A DNA stretch of 64,000 bases from Fuerstiella sp. (GTDB taxonomy: Bacteria > Planctomycetota > Planctomycetia > Planctomycetales > Planctomycetaceae). Within the stretch, counting starts at the first letter, position 1, and each line of letters starts with the position of its first letter. Where the stretch lies: contig JAQWLN010000010.1 of the NCBI GenBank assembly GCA_029247265.1, positions 1 to 64,000 of the forward strand, written 5' to 3'. Under the pieces are notes generated by a model. That model saw only the letters and a program-made list of their open reading frames with translations. It was not told where the DNA came from and did no database searches. The position numbers and the translations under genes were made by a program. Positions 7,214 to 16,558 of this stretch are shown here, one piece after another.

Positions 7214-9847
7214 ATGCTTACCCCTTACTACTTTCGTTTACTGCCCGTGGCCGTCCTTTTGGTGTGCCTCAGCTCAGTCGCAGTGAGTCAGACTGAGCAA
7301 ACCATGCCATACACGATGCCTGTCCGCGGCATCTGCGCTCATCGCGGGGCCAGTGACACTCACCCGGAAAACACACTGGCTGCGTTTCGAGAAGCCATCG
7401 TGCTGGGAACGCAGATGATCGAATTCGATGTAGCGCTAACCAGCGACAAACGACTCGTACTTCTTCACGACGCAACGCTGGACCGCACAACAAACGGCAG
7501 CGGACCTGTGTCAAAGGTCACTTTTGACGACTGCCGAAAGCTCGATGCGGGCTCGTGGAAAGATAAGAAGTTCAAAGACGAACGCATTCCGACTTTGACA
7601 GAAGCATTGACCATGATGCCACAGAACATCTGGCTGAACGTACATCTGAAAGGTGGTGCAGAACTTGCCCGGCAAACCGCCAGGGTTATTTCCGAGACAG
7701 GACGACTTCATCAGTGTTTTCTTGCCTGCCGACGTGACGCCGCGGTTGCTGCCAGGGCGACAGTGCCGAACGTCATGATCTGCAATATGGAGCGTCAGGG
7801 AAATTCACAGACGTATGTCGATGAAACCATCGCCGCGAAGTCAAAGTTCATTCAGCTGTACGGTGGCGATACTGTTGATTCTTCGCATACGAAACAACTC
7901 AGAGAATCAGGTATTCGTATCAACTATTGTTGCGCTAATGAGGCAGAGAAAGTCGCAGCACTGTTTGCAGCGGGCGTGGAGTTCCCGCTTGTCGACAAAC
8001 TCAACGACATGCTGAAAGTCGCTGATATTCAGGGCATTGAGCGACTGACTCCCGTCTATCGCACACGCCGAAAACAGGCGGGCAAAAAGGCGGCACCCGT
8101 GGTCGTTGATGGCGAAGCACAGATCGTTCCGGCGTTTGAGGACCAGAACCGGTGGATTCACCACGACCTGTGGGTGGAAACGGAATTCGATTCTGACAAC
8201 GATGGCCGTCCTGATCGTATGCACGTCAGCGTCACTCGTCAGCGTCAGACAGACACCGAAGGACTAAAGGTGGCTGCCGTCTATGTATCCAGCCCGTACT
8301 TTTCCGGCACTGCATCGGGCACTCGAGACTTCTTCTGGGACCCACGTCAGGAAATCGGCCAGACACCGAAGGAGCACGCAGAGCCACCTTCCATTGCGCA
8401 TCAATCGCGACGAGTCGTCATATCGAAGTCACACTGGAAAGACTGGGTTCCGCGAGGCTTTGCCGTGGTTCATTCCGCTTCGCCCGGTACAGGACTCTCG
8501 CAGGGGTGTCCCACCATCGGTGGCGACAACGAATCCCTCGCGCCGAAAGCTGTCATCGACTGGCTGAACGGTCGCGCATCAGGCTTCACGACACCGAATG
8601 GCAACAACAGGGTCGAAGCATTCTGGTGCACGGGCAAAGTGGGTATGACGGGAACTTCCTACAACGGGACCATTCCTCTGGCCGCCGCCACTACCGGCGT
8701 GGATGGACTGGAAGCAATCATCCCGATTGCACCAAACACGTCGTACTATCACTACTATCGCTCGCACGGACTGGTGCGACACCCCGGTGGATACATCGGC
8801 GAAGACGTCGACGTTCTGTACAACTACATCAACAGCGGCGATCCGGACCTCCGCGAAACATGCAACTGCAACGTCCGTGACAAAGAGATGGCCGATGGAT
8901 TTGATCGCGTCACTGGTGACTACAATTCGTTCTGGGCGGGACGTGACTACCTCAACGATCTTGCCCCTTTGAAGGCCCCGCTGCTGATGGCGCATGCGTT
9001 CAACGACTGGAACGTCATGCCGGAACACAGCGTTCGCATTTACAAAGCCGTGCAGGCGAAGGGTGTACCTGTGCAGTCGTATTTTCACCAGGGAGGACAC
9101 GGAGGGCCGCCGCCGCTGAAAATGATGAATCGCTGGTTTACTCGATATCTTTACGATGTTGAAAATGGCGTCGAAGACGACCCAAAGGCGTGGATCGTGC
9201 GGGAAAACGTGGACCGTCTCAAACCCACATCCTATGCGGACTATCCGAATCCTGAAGCCAGCACTGTCACACTGCATCCCGGTACCGGTGGCAAAGAACG
9301 CGGCTCGCTCGGACCCCAAAGCAGCACAAAACAGGGAACTGAAATACTGAAGGACAACTTTTCCTTTGATGGTGCCACACTTGCTCAGGCCGAATGGACT
9401 GAGCACCGGCTGCTGTACGTTACTGAAACTCTGAAGAAACCTGTCCATCTTTCCGGCATCGCCAGACTGAGAACGCGACTGTCGTGCAACAAGCCCGGTG
9501 CTAACTTTTCCGTCTGGCTGGTTTCGCTGCCGTGGTCCACCAACGACAAAGCAAAGATCTACGAAAATGTGATTACTCGCGGGTGGGCAGATCCCCAAAA
9601 CCGAAACTCGCGGTCGAAAAGCGAACCGCTGATTCCCGGACAATTCTATGACCTGACGTTTTACCTGCAGCCGGACGACCAGATCATTCCAGCCGGCCAG
9701 CAAATCGGCATGATGATCTTCTCAACCGATCGCGAATTCACCCTGTGGCCGGATCCCGGAACAGAATTAACAATCGACCTCGACGCAACAGGTATTGATT
9801 TGCCGATCGTCGGCGGACTGGACTCTATTGCTGAAGCGATTAAGTAA
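7214..9847 (+). CDS. Exported fusion: glycerophosphodiester phosphodiesterase domain + S15 X-Pro dipeptidyl-peptidase-like domain
   Basis: The 877-residue protein starts with a signal peptide (to about residue 25). Residues ~35-280 are a GDPD domain with His43-Arg44 (AHRGA), Glu52 (PENT), Glu70/Asp72 (EFDV) and His85 (LHDATLDRTT). The metal-binding Glu usually found in the [IV]-E-[IL]-K motif appears replaced by His144 (NVHLKG). Residues ~315-877 match the S15/CocE peptidase-acylase family: DSDNDGRPDR, nucleophile Ser482 in GTSYNG, Asp598 in FNDWNV, His629 in HQGGHGG, and a C-terminal jelly-roll typical of the family. The frame is continuous across the junction, so this is a real fusion and not two genes. 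The peptidase part looks active; the GDPD part may be altered. The substrate is unknown. It converges on the aminotransferase gene. Confidence 0.9.
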   Translation: MLTPYYFRLLPVAVLLVCLSSVAVSQTEQTMPYTMPVRGICAHRGASDTHPENTLAAFREAIVLGTQMIEFDVALTSDKRLVLLHDATLDRTTNGSGPVSKVTFDDCRKLDAGSWKDKKFKDERIPTLTEALTMMPQNIWLNVHLKGGAELARQTARVISETGRLHQCFLACRRDAAVAARATVPNVMICNMERQGNSQTYVDETIAAKSKFIQLYGGDTVDSSHTKQLRESGIRINYCCANEAEKVAALFAAGVEFPLVDKLNDMLKVADIQGIERLTPVYRTRRKQAGKKAAPVVVDGEAQIVPAFEDQNRWIHHDLWVETEFDSDNDGRPDRMHVSVTRQRQTDTEGLKVAAVYVSSPYFSGTASGTRDFFWDPRQEIGQTPKEHAEPPSIAHQSRRVVISKSHWKDWVPRGFAVVHSASPGTGLSQGCPTIGGDNESLAPKAVIDWLNGRASGFTTPNGNNRVEAFWCTGKVGMTGTSYNGTIPLAAATTGVDGLEAIIPIAPNTSYYHYYRSHGLVRHPGGYIGEDVDVLYNYINSGDPDLRETCNCNVRDKEMADGFDRVTGDYNSFWAGRDYLNDLAPLKAPLLMAHAFNDWNVMPEHSVRIYKAVQAKGVPVQSYFHQGGHGGPPPLKMMNRWFTRYLYDVENGVEDDPKAWIVRENVDRLKPTSYADYPNPEASTVTLHPGTGGKERGSLGPQSSTKQGTEILKDNFSFDGATLAQAEWTEHRLLYVTETLKKPVHLSGIARLRTRLSCNKPGANFSVWLVSLPWSTNDKAKIYENVITRGWADPQNRNSRSKSEPLIPGQFYDLTFYLQPDDQIIPAGQQIGMMIFSTDREFTLWPDPGTELTIDLDATGIDLPIVGGLDSIAEAIK

Positions 9848-9874
9848 TCAGCTCCAAAGTCTCAACGACGAACG

Positions 9875-9900
9875 CCGGGGCGCTGCACAGAAGGCCCCGG
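9875..9900. terminator. GC-rich hairpin between convergent genes
   Basis: CCGGGGC at 9875-9881 and GCCCCGG at 9894-9900 can form a 7-bp stem with a 12-base loop, centred between the stop codons of the two convergent genes. There is no T tract on either side, so a bidirectional terminator role is only inferred from position. Confidence 0.3.
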
Positions 9901-9922
9901 GCGGAGCTTTCCTGCAGCGAGC

Positions 9923-11047
9923 CTAGCTGGCCGGGCCTTCCTGAACAGCAAGCTTTCGCAGGATTTCTGCTCCTTGCCGCAGCTGATCATCGGCCGCGGC
10001 AAAAGAAAGTCGAAAGTGAGTGTCTTCGGGGCTGAATACGTTGCCTGGAATGACCAGCAGGTTGTTACGAATGGCTTCGGTCACAAATTCAGTCCCAGTT
10101 CCCCACGGCGTCTTCAGAAACAGATAGAACGCCCCCTGGCCTCCCTGAATGTCAAAGTGTTCCTTTAGCTCTGAAACGATTAAATCGCGTTTGCGACCGT
10201 AGTCGGCAAAGTTCTCGGAAAGGTCCATTTCCCACGCCGCCAGCGCCGCCCACTGAACGGGGTGCGGCGCACAGACAAACGTGAACTGCTGCAGTTTCAT
10301 CATCTGCTGAATCACGGCCGCTGGTCCGTGAACATACCCCAGTCGCAGTCCCGTCATGGAATGAGACTTACTGAACCCGTCGATGACAATCGTGCTGTTA
10401 TTCCATTCCGCCGGACTGCTGAATTCACTGTCATAGCAGAATGACTTGTAGATCTCGTCACTGATCAATGCGATATCGTTGTCTTCAGCGATCTGTGCCA
10501 GAGCTTTCACTTCTTCTGCAGAAGCCACGGCTCCCGTGGGATTGCTGGGACTGTTGAACAGAATCACTTTCGTACGGTCAGTAATGGCAGCCTGCACGGC
10601 TTCCGGACGAATTCGAAAATCAGGATACGTTGATACCTGCACAACCTTGCCGCCGGCCAGTGTGACCAGATGTTTGTACATCACAAACCACGGGTCAAAG
10701 ACCAGCACTTCATCGCCGGGATTCACCAAAGTACACAACGCCAGCATCAGCGCACCGCTGGTGCCCGAAGAAATGAAGACTTCGCGGTCACCATGTTGAT
10801 ACGCCGAATCGACATCGTCCTGCAGTCGCTCCCGCAGTGGTGCAATCCCCTGCGTCTGACTGTAAGCGTTCTTGCCCTCCTGGACAGCTTCGCACAGCGC
10901 GTCTTTGACGGGTTGCGGCGTATCAAAATGTGGCTGACCGATGCTCAGGTTGATCGGATTTTCCATTGTGGCCGCAAGGTCAAAAACCTTTCGGATCCCC
11001 GACGCATCGATCTGATGCATACGATCTGCAATCCATTTCTCACTCAT
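9923..11047 (-). CDS. PLP-dependent class I aminotransferase
   Basis: A cytoplasmic fold-type I aminotransferase of the aspartate aminotransferase superfamily. Landmarks from the chosen start: substrate-contacting NLSIGQPHFDTP near residue 32, the SNPTG motif, Asp197 in SDEIY (pairs with the PLP pyridine nitrogen) and the Schiff-base Lys227 in GFSKSHSMTGLRLGY, with the C-terminal Arg in FRLSFA. Length is normal for the family. The amino-donor specificity (Asp, Ala, Glu or aromatic) cannot be told from sequence alone. Start: M at 11047 gives the family-like N-terminus MSEKWIADRMHQI; an ATG at 11065 and a TTG at 11086 are in frame upstream. Confidence 0.92.
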   Translation of the reverse strand: MSEKWIADRMHQIDASGIRKVFDLAATMENPINLSIGQPHFDTPQPVKDALCEAVQEGKNAYSQTQGIAPLRERLQDDVDSAYQHGDREVFISSGTSGALMLALCTLVNPGDEVLVFDPWFVMYKHLVTLAGGKVVQVSTYPDFRIRPEAVQAAITDRTKVILFNSPSNPTGAVASAEEVKALAQIAEDNDIALISDEIYKSFCYDSEFSSPAEWNNSTIVIDGFSKSHSMTGLRLGYVHGPAAVIQQMMKLQQFTFVCAPHPVQWAALAAWEMDLSENFADYGRKRDLIVSELKEHFDIQGGQGAFYLFLKTPWGTGTEFVTEAIRNNLLVIPGNVFSPEDTHFRLSFAAADDQLRQGAEILRKLAVQEGPAS

Positions 11048-11279
11048 TCTTCTATCGACTTTCATTGGACGGAAGTACTTATGCAACAGCGACTTGCGTG
11101 GACTCTAATATCTGTCCACGGCCTCCACAATCGATCGGTATCGACTTTAGCCACAGACCGAACATCGGAATCCCGATCACTCACCCCGCTGAGTGGTTAG
11201 TATTCAGCGGAAATGCCGGACTCTTTCACTCAGACGGCAGCATCCTGACACCGCGACTTTCAAGTGGATCGGCCTGAAC

Positions 11280-12743
11280 ATGGAGAAAACGAGAATCAGA
11301 AACCGCGACTGCAGGACCATCCTCTGCGTCATCTGTTTTGCCGTGGCCAATACGCTGGCATCAGATCAACTGTTCGGCGCCGACGATACACCAACGGCCG
11401 TTCACATCGGTTCGCAGCGTGAATTGTTTGTCGACCGGCACATTGTTGGCAAACTGAATGGAACAGCGTTGAGACTCCACACGCCGCAGCTCATGTCGCC
11501 GGTTTCGCCACCGCGACCTCACGGACACTACGCCACCGTGCTGCGATCCGCCAACGGGTTTCAGTTCTATTACCGCGGTGATACGCAGCCCGGTAATCAC
11601 TGGAAGAAAGGCTGGGAGCAATATCACGAAGGCGAAGTGACGCTGTATGCAGAAAGCAGCAACGGCATCAACTGGACATTACCGAAGCTGGGTATCTACG
11701 AAGACCATCCCACATTTCCCGCCGGCAACGTGGTCCTGATGAACGAGTTCCTGGTCAACCACAACTTCACACCATTCATTGACACCCGCCCTGATGTGCC
11801 CGCCGCTGAGCGATACAAGGGACTCGGCGGATTGGCATATCAACCACATAAAGAACATCTTGAAGTGCGGAAACGTCGCGGCCCTGGCGGCCTGAAAGCG
11901 TACACATCACCAGACGGAATCCACTGGACAAGGCTGCGAGAAGAACCCGTCGTGCCGGAAGAATGGGGCAAGTATTTCGACTCACAGAATTATGCGTTCT
12001 GGTCAGATTCTGAGCAGGCCTATGTCTGCTACTTTCGCCGCTTCATCAGGGGATATCGTGGCATCGCCCGCACCACGTCAAAGGACTTCATCAACTGGAC
12101 TCCCTTTGTCGAAATGAAGGCGAATCTCCCGAACGAGCACCTCTATACACCATGCACGCAACCGTACTATCGCGCGCCGCATATCTACATCGCTCTGCCG
12201 ACACGCTTCATGGCCAAACGGGGATCTGCAACAGACATTCTGATGATGAGCACACGTGGCGGCGATCGCTTCGACCGCGAATTCACTCAATCGTTCATTC
12301 GGCCAGGCATCGGAGCCCAGGGCTGGGCAAACCGCGCCAATTACGCGGCCATCGGCATCCACCAGACAAGTCCCACGCAGATGTCGCTGTTCCTGACCGG
12401 GGGCCGTCGATACGCTCTGCGAATCGACGGCTTTGTCTCGGTGAACGCTCCACTGCCAACAAGCGAATTCACAACACGGCTGCTGAAATTTACCGGCACG
12501 AAACTGGACATCAACTATTCGACAAGCGCTGCGGGACAGTTGCGAGTCGAAATACAGGACGCAGAAGGCGCAGCAATTCCGGGGTTCGCCCTTGATGATT
12601 GTGAACCCATTTACGGCGACCACATCGCACGAACGGTCAGCTGGAAGGGAGGAACCGATGTCAGCACTTTGGCCGGTCAACCGATTCAGCTTCGTTTCGA
12701 GATGTCCGACGCCGATCTGTACTCCCTGAAATTCGATGAGTAA
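11280..12743 (+). CDS. Exported GH32-like beta-propeller protein (paralogue of 1261-2652)
   Basis: Same family and domain order as the gene at 1261-2652: signal peptide, the opening motif HIGSQRELFVDRHIVG, propeller blades (YAESSNGINWTLPKLGIYE, YTSPDGIHWTRLREEPV, YFDSQNYAFWSDSEQAYVCY) and a C-terminal beta-sandwich (LDINYSTSAAGQLRVEIQDA onward). The two paralogues share motif order but differ widely in between, so the duplication is not recent. The family resembles GH32/GH43 propellers; activity is inferred, not shown. The ATG at 11280 directly precedes the signal peptide; an upstream GTG at 11193 would add 29 residues without signal character. It is divergent from the aminotransferase. Confidence 0.8.
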   Translation: MEKTRIRNRDCRTILCVICFAVANTLASDQLFGADDTPTAVHIGSQRELFVDRHIVGKLNGTALRLHTPQLMSPVSPPRPHGHYATVLRSANGFQFYYRGDTQPGNHWKKGWEQYHEGEVTLYAESSNGINWTLPKLGIYEDHPTFPAGNVVLMNEFLVNHNFTPFIDTRPDVPAAERYKGLGGLAYQPHKEHLEVRKRRGPGGLKAYTSPDGIHWTRLREEPVVPEEWGKYFDSQNYAFWSDSEQAYVCYFRRFIRGYRGIARTTSKDFINWTPFVEMKANLPNEHLYTPCTQPYYRAPHIYIALPTRFMAKRGSATDILMMSTRGGDRFDREFTQSFIRPGIGAQGWANRANYAAIGIHQTSPTQMSLFLTGGRRYALRIDGFVSVNAPLPTSEFTTRLLKFTGTKLDINYSTSAAGQLRVEIQDAEGAAIPGFALDDCEPIYGDHIARTVSWKGGTDVSTLAGQPIQLRFEMSDADLYSLKFDE

Positions 12744-12793
12744 GACACGTGCGGACGTGTATGATAAACGGCTGCTGCGGAGTCAGCATTGAC

Positions 12794-14575
12794 CTACTTC
12801 GAGACGGCCGTTCCGATGCCACTGCGACCGTAGCCGTTGCCGCAATAGAACATTCGCAGGTGATCTCCTTCGCGAATCACCGTGGGATATTCGACCATTT
12901 GCTGTTCCCAGCCGCTGCCTGTCGGCGCCAGCTGTAAGTTGTCACCAGATTGTTTGCCTCGGCGCCAATGAATTCCGTCGTCAGATTCCGCGTAGCAAAT
13001 GGAATAATAGCCCCAGCGCGTACCGATTGCTGAATACCACATGCGAAAGGTTCCGTCATCCTGCTGGTGAACCACCGGACCGGCAACACCAATATCTTCG
13101 TAGTCGCGGTCCGGATCACGCAGCATCACGGACCCTCGCTTTTCCCACCGGATGCCATCGCCAGAAACAGCCAAACAGATCGTCTTTTGCTGATTCAATG
13201 CATGTGCCTTTCCTGTCGTGGGACAGCCTGTGTAATAGAATCGCCAGTGTGTCGATCCATCCGGTCGGACGACACGTAGAACCGCCCCCCCGGCGACTCC
13301 AATGGCATCCGGATTTCCATGCTCTCCGCTGCTGGCCAGCACTGGTTCTTCACCAAACCGCGACCAGGTCACCCCGTCATTGCTGGTCGCCAGTCCCATG
13401 CCGGGAAACGCACTCAACCCGGAACCTCGACCGGCATTCCCTGTGTAGTACAGATGCCAATGATCGTCGGCCATCCGGACCACATGAGGCAACACACACC
13501 ACTGAGCATCAAACGTGCCCGGCCCGCCAATGTCGAATAGGGGCCCAATGCGACTCCATTGCGTCGGATTTTCGATGGTCGCCGTGGCGAAACCGATTCT
13601 TTGCTTCTGATCGTCGCCGCCACCGGAATAAAACAGACGATAACTTTCCCCGACTCGTACGACCCAGGGATTCATACAGCGCGTCGAATCGAATTCCCCA
13701 TTGCGCGGAGGCAGTATCGGATTGCGCTCGTCTCGTTGCCATTCCACGGGCTGCTTCAGGCCTGAGTACTCATCGGTGTGTGACAGCCGCATCGACACCA
13801 CCTCACGACTGCTGCGAACGATGCCATACAAAGTGCCGATATCACTGCGATCCCAGGCAATGCCCTGCCCCGCAATCGGAGCAGCTACCGTGGCGACATG
13901 GTTCAACTCACCGGATTTCTTCGGAACGTCCAAAGTATAAAGTTCGGAATGATCATGACCGGTCACGTACAGTCGCCCATTCGGTCCAAAGGCTCCTCCC
14001 GAGTTGCTGTTGGGCAGAAAGCGTTGAATCACCGATTCGGGAAACGTCCAGACACCGGTCCTGTTCCATTCGTCATCGTAACGAACAAGCTGTGATCGTC
14101 GTACGTCCGAATCGCCATAGAGCGCGAAGACGATCCACCACGATCCGCGATGGCGTTCAATCCAGTTGATGGCCCCTTCGGTCTCGGGAAACTCTTTTCT
14201 TTCCAGATGCTCCAGTGTCTCTGCGTCAAATATTTCCACCGAGTTCTTCAGCGGAGCCTGCGGCCAGTTCGAATTGGCACAGTTCAGACGGCCGTCAATC
14301 ACCATGCCGCTGTTGAGATGAAGAATGGGAGACCCGGCCGGAGCCGTCCACTTTGCCAGAGATCTGGACGTTCCTTTTTCGTATCGGGCGATCGTGCGAC
14401 TGGCAATCGCATAGAACGACGATGCATCAACAGCGACAGCCTGATGAGCTTCAGGAACAGCATACCGTTTCAACTCGCGCACCGTGATTTCTGACGCTGT
14501 GCTGTCAGAAATCGTGTTTGCTGCAATGAAGGCCACGCACAGAACTGCAAGTCGTTTCATTTCACGATGTTTCAT
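12794..14575 (-). CDS. Exported two-part beta-propeller protein, glycosidase-like C-terminal propeller
   Basis: After a signal peptide (MKRLAVLCVAFIAANTIS) the first ~270 residues look like a WD40/SMP-30-type propeller (FYAIASRTIARYEKG, GRLYVTGHDHSELYTLDVP, GTLYGIVRSSREVVSM). The second ~310 residues are a five-bladed glycoside-hydrolase-like propeller with repeats such as RLFYSGGGDD, WHLYYTGNAGRGSGLS, WRFYYTGC, FRMWYSAIGTR and LRMFYCGNGYGRSG. The repeated [WR]-x-[FLM]-[YW]-Y-[ST] pattern is seen in GH43/GH130-like proteins. Substrate unknown; it probably acts outside the cytoplasm. ATGs at 14575 and 14560 are both possible starts. Its stop is 50 bp from that of the convergent GH32-like gene. 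Confidence 0.75.
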   Translation of the reverse strand: MKHREMKRLAVLCVAFIAANTISDSTASEITVRELKRYAVPEAHQAVAVDASSFYAIASRTIARYEKGTSRSLAKWTAPAGSPILHLNSGMVIDGRLNCANSNWPQAPLKNSVEIFDAETLEHLERKEFPETEGAINWIERHRGSWWIVFALYGDSDVRRSQLVRYDDEWNRTGVWTFPESVIQRFLPNSNSGGAFGPNGRLYVTGHDHSELYTLDVPKKSGELNHVATVAAPIAGQGIAWDRSDIGTLYGIVRSSREVVSMRLSHTDEYSGLKQPVEWQRDERNPILPPRNGEFDSTRCMNPWVVRVGESYRLFYSGGGDDQKQRIGFATATIENPTQWSRIGPLFDIGGPGTFDAQWCVLPHVVRMADDHWHLYYTGNAGRGSGLSAFPGMGLATSNDGVTWSRFGEEPVLASSGEHGNPDAIGVAGGAVLRVVRPDGSTHWRFYYTGCPTTGKAHALNQQKTICLAVSGDGIRWEKRGSVMLRDPDRDYEDIGVAGPVVHQQDDGTFRMWYSAIGTRWGYYSICYAESDDGIHWRRGKQSGDNLQLAPTGSGWEQQMVEYPTVIREGDHLRMFYCGNGYGRSGIGTAVSK

Positions 14576-14869
14576 GAGAACAAGTGCCAATTGAATGATA
14601 ATAGAACAATCTACGATGCTGAATCAGGACACCTTCGATTGCTCAGTGGTTATAGCCTTCGGAACAACGAAACTGGCGACCACGAACAGAGTACAGTTCT
14701 CACTGCGGTTACACCATCAGACCGCCAACAGCGCCAATCCGTTGAGACGATCGAAGTTTGTTGACGCTCCGCCACGTTTCTGAGACAACCTTTGACACAA
14801 ACGACGCCTGTCGCGTTTGTAAAACCATCGGCCGCCCACCTCACTCAGCTTCCGGAACCCACCGAAGTC

Positions 14870-15937
14870 ATGTTCATCAAATCAATTTCCCGTACCACTT
14901 GTGTGTCCCGTCTCTGCCTGACCGTGTGCGTTGGCGTGATGTCCGGCCCGGCGTTTGCCGACGACGGATATGCAGAAACCCCTGGTACAGAGGGCAACGG
15001 CAACTTCAAAATTGGTCCCGACTACAGGATCGATCCTGACCTGACGGATCAGGGCAATCCCAAAGGAAAATATTTTGAGTTCTCGATGCGTCTGGCAGAC
15101 AGCAAAATATTCCGAGGCGACGATTCCACGCTGGACCCACGGAAAGACGTGCGTGAACAGCGCAAAATCTTTGTCTACATTCCAGCCGCATACAAAGATG
15201 GCACTGAAGCACCGATCCTTGTAACACACGACGGACCGAGCCGGCTGAATCTGGTGCGTAACGCGCTGGACAATCTTACAATTTCAAAGGACCCCAGACG
15301 CAGACTGCCCGCATTCATTGCGATCGCCGTGCAAAATGGCGGCAACGACAGCAAAGGCAGTGAGCGAGGTCTGGAATATGACACCATGTCCGACCGCTTC
15401 GCACGTTTCATCAATGACGAAGTACTGCCGGCTGTGCTGAACAATGCAAAAATCAAAGCGGCTTACCCCAATATTGCCTTCACCGACAATCCATGGGGCA
15501 AAGCTGCGATGGGTTGCAGTTCCGGCGGTGCGGCGGCACTCACCATGGGCTGGTTCCGGCCGGACTTATTTCGTCGTTTGATTACCTATTCCGGAACGTT
15601 TGTGGACCAGCAGGACGACTACGCTGCAGAAGAATCCACTTACCCGCTGGGCGCATGGGAATATCATTCCAGCATGAAGCTGATCGAAACCGAGGACAAA
15701 AAGCCTCTGCGCATTTTCACCCACGTGTCCGAAAACGACAATCGCGCCAAAGATCCGGAAAGCACGTATCACAACTGGGTGATGGCCAATGAGCGAACGG
15801 CGGCGGCTCTGAAAGCCAAAGGCTACGACTACCGTTACGTCTACAGTCGTGCGACTCGCCACTGTGATGGCAGGGTATTCGAACAGACTCTGGCGGACAC
15901 ACTGGTCTGGATGTGGCGTGGCTACCACGCTGAATGA
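14870..15937 (+). CDS. Exported alpha/beta-hydrolase, enterochelin-esterase-like
   Basis: A signal peptide ending PAFA-DD precedes an esterase domain of the Fes/esterase D type. The strand-helix preceding the active site is KIFVYIPAAYKDGTEAPILVTHDG; the nucleophile elbow is G-C-S217-S-G (MGCSSGGAA), followed by a likely acid in VSENDNRAKD and a His in SRATRHCDGR. The C-terminal Trp-rich end (LVWMWRGYHAE) matches such esterases. It would release acyl or aryl groups from esters, plausibly from plant or algal polysaccharides given the neighbours; siderophore hydrolysis is an alternative. The start at 14870 removes a 26-residue non-signal extension. Confidence 0.82.
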   Translation: MFIKSISRTTCVSRLCLTVCVGVMSGPAFADDGYAETPGTEGNGNFKIGPDYRIDPDLTDQGNPKGKYFEFSMRLADSKIFRGDDSTLDPRKDVREQRKIFVYIPAAYKDGTEAPILVTHDGPSRLNLVRNALDNLTISKDPRRRLPAFIAIAVQNGGNDSKGSERGLEYDTMSDRFARFINDEVLPAVLNNAKIKAAYPNIAFTDNPWGKAAMGCSSGGAAALTMGWFRPDLFRRLITYSGTFVDQQDDYAAEESTYPLGAWEYHSSMKLIETEDKKPLRIFTHVSENDNRAKDPESTYHNWVMANERTAAALKAKGYDYRYVYSRATRHCDGRVFEQTLADTLVWMWRGYHAE

Positions 15938-16044
15938 GCAGGCGAGAAAATCGTTTGAAGGCCGACATTACGGGAGTGGGTAGCCGGAGCTGGACTGAGC
16001 TTGCGAAGGAATCCCCGGAACCTATCGTCGCATCGGTTCTCAGA

Positions 16045-16383
16045 TTACGCCGCAGCCTTCTGTGCCAGCCAGCGGTCGTAGACAAATGGCCCGAATGGAA
16101 TAACGGCAGCCACGATGCCAGCGAGTGCCATGCTCCGCGAAATGGGGATCCTTGTAATCGCCATCATCAACATGACGGCCAGCCCGATAAACAGGAATCC
16201 GTGCACCGAGCCTGCAATCCGCACGGCCAGGGGCATATCTGCCATGTACTTTAAAGGCATGGCAACGCCGAACAGAACCAGCGTTGAGATGCCCTCAACA
16301 GTTCCCATGCGTCGCACGTTTTTCAGGAAGGCGTGGTCGACCGCTGTCGCTTCGCCCATTTGATTTTCAGTCGGTTTGTTCAT
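16045..16383 (-). CDS. DUF3817-family small integral membrane protein
   Basis: The 112-residue protein has three hydrophobic segments and the family signature: EGISTLVLFGVAMPLKYM near the N-terminus, VRIAGSVHGFLFIGLAVM in the middle and PFGPFVYDRWL at the C-terminus. DUF3817 proteins are small membrane proteins of unknown function found across bacteria. An ATG at 16383 was chosen over an upstream GTG at 16413. Nothing nearby indicates a role. Confidence 0.85.
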   Translation of the reverse strand: MNKPTENQMGEATAVDHAFLKNVRRMGTVEGISTLVLFGVAMPLKYMADMPLAVRIAGSVHGFLFIGLAVMLMMAITRIPISRSMALAGIVAAVIPFGPFVYDRWLAQKAAA

Positions 16384-16558
16384 GGGCGACAGGGTAATAC
16401 CGCTAGCCCCCACGTCGCAACGACATTACCTGATGTATGTCGAATACAGTTCAGATCGTGGCGATGATTCTGCCGGTTAAAATGGGATTCCCGTATTGGA
16501 ACCATGCGCATCCGGCAAAGTTTGAGTCCAGACGGCAGACGGCACGGATTCGCAGGAG

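Noticed and set aside
8579-9703. 374-codon frame on the minus strand
   Set aside because: Antisense to the S15 domain, whose catalytic residues are readable on the plus strand.
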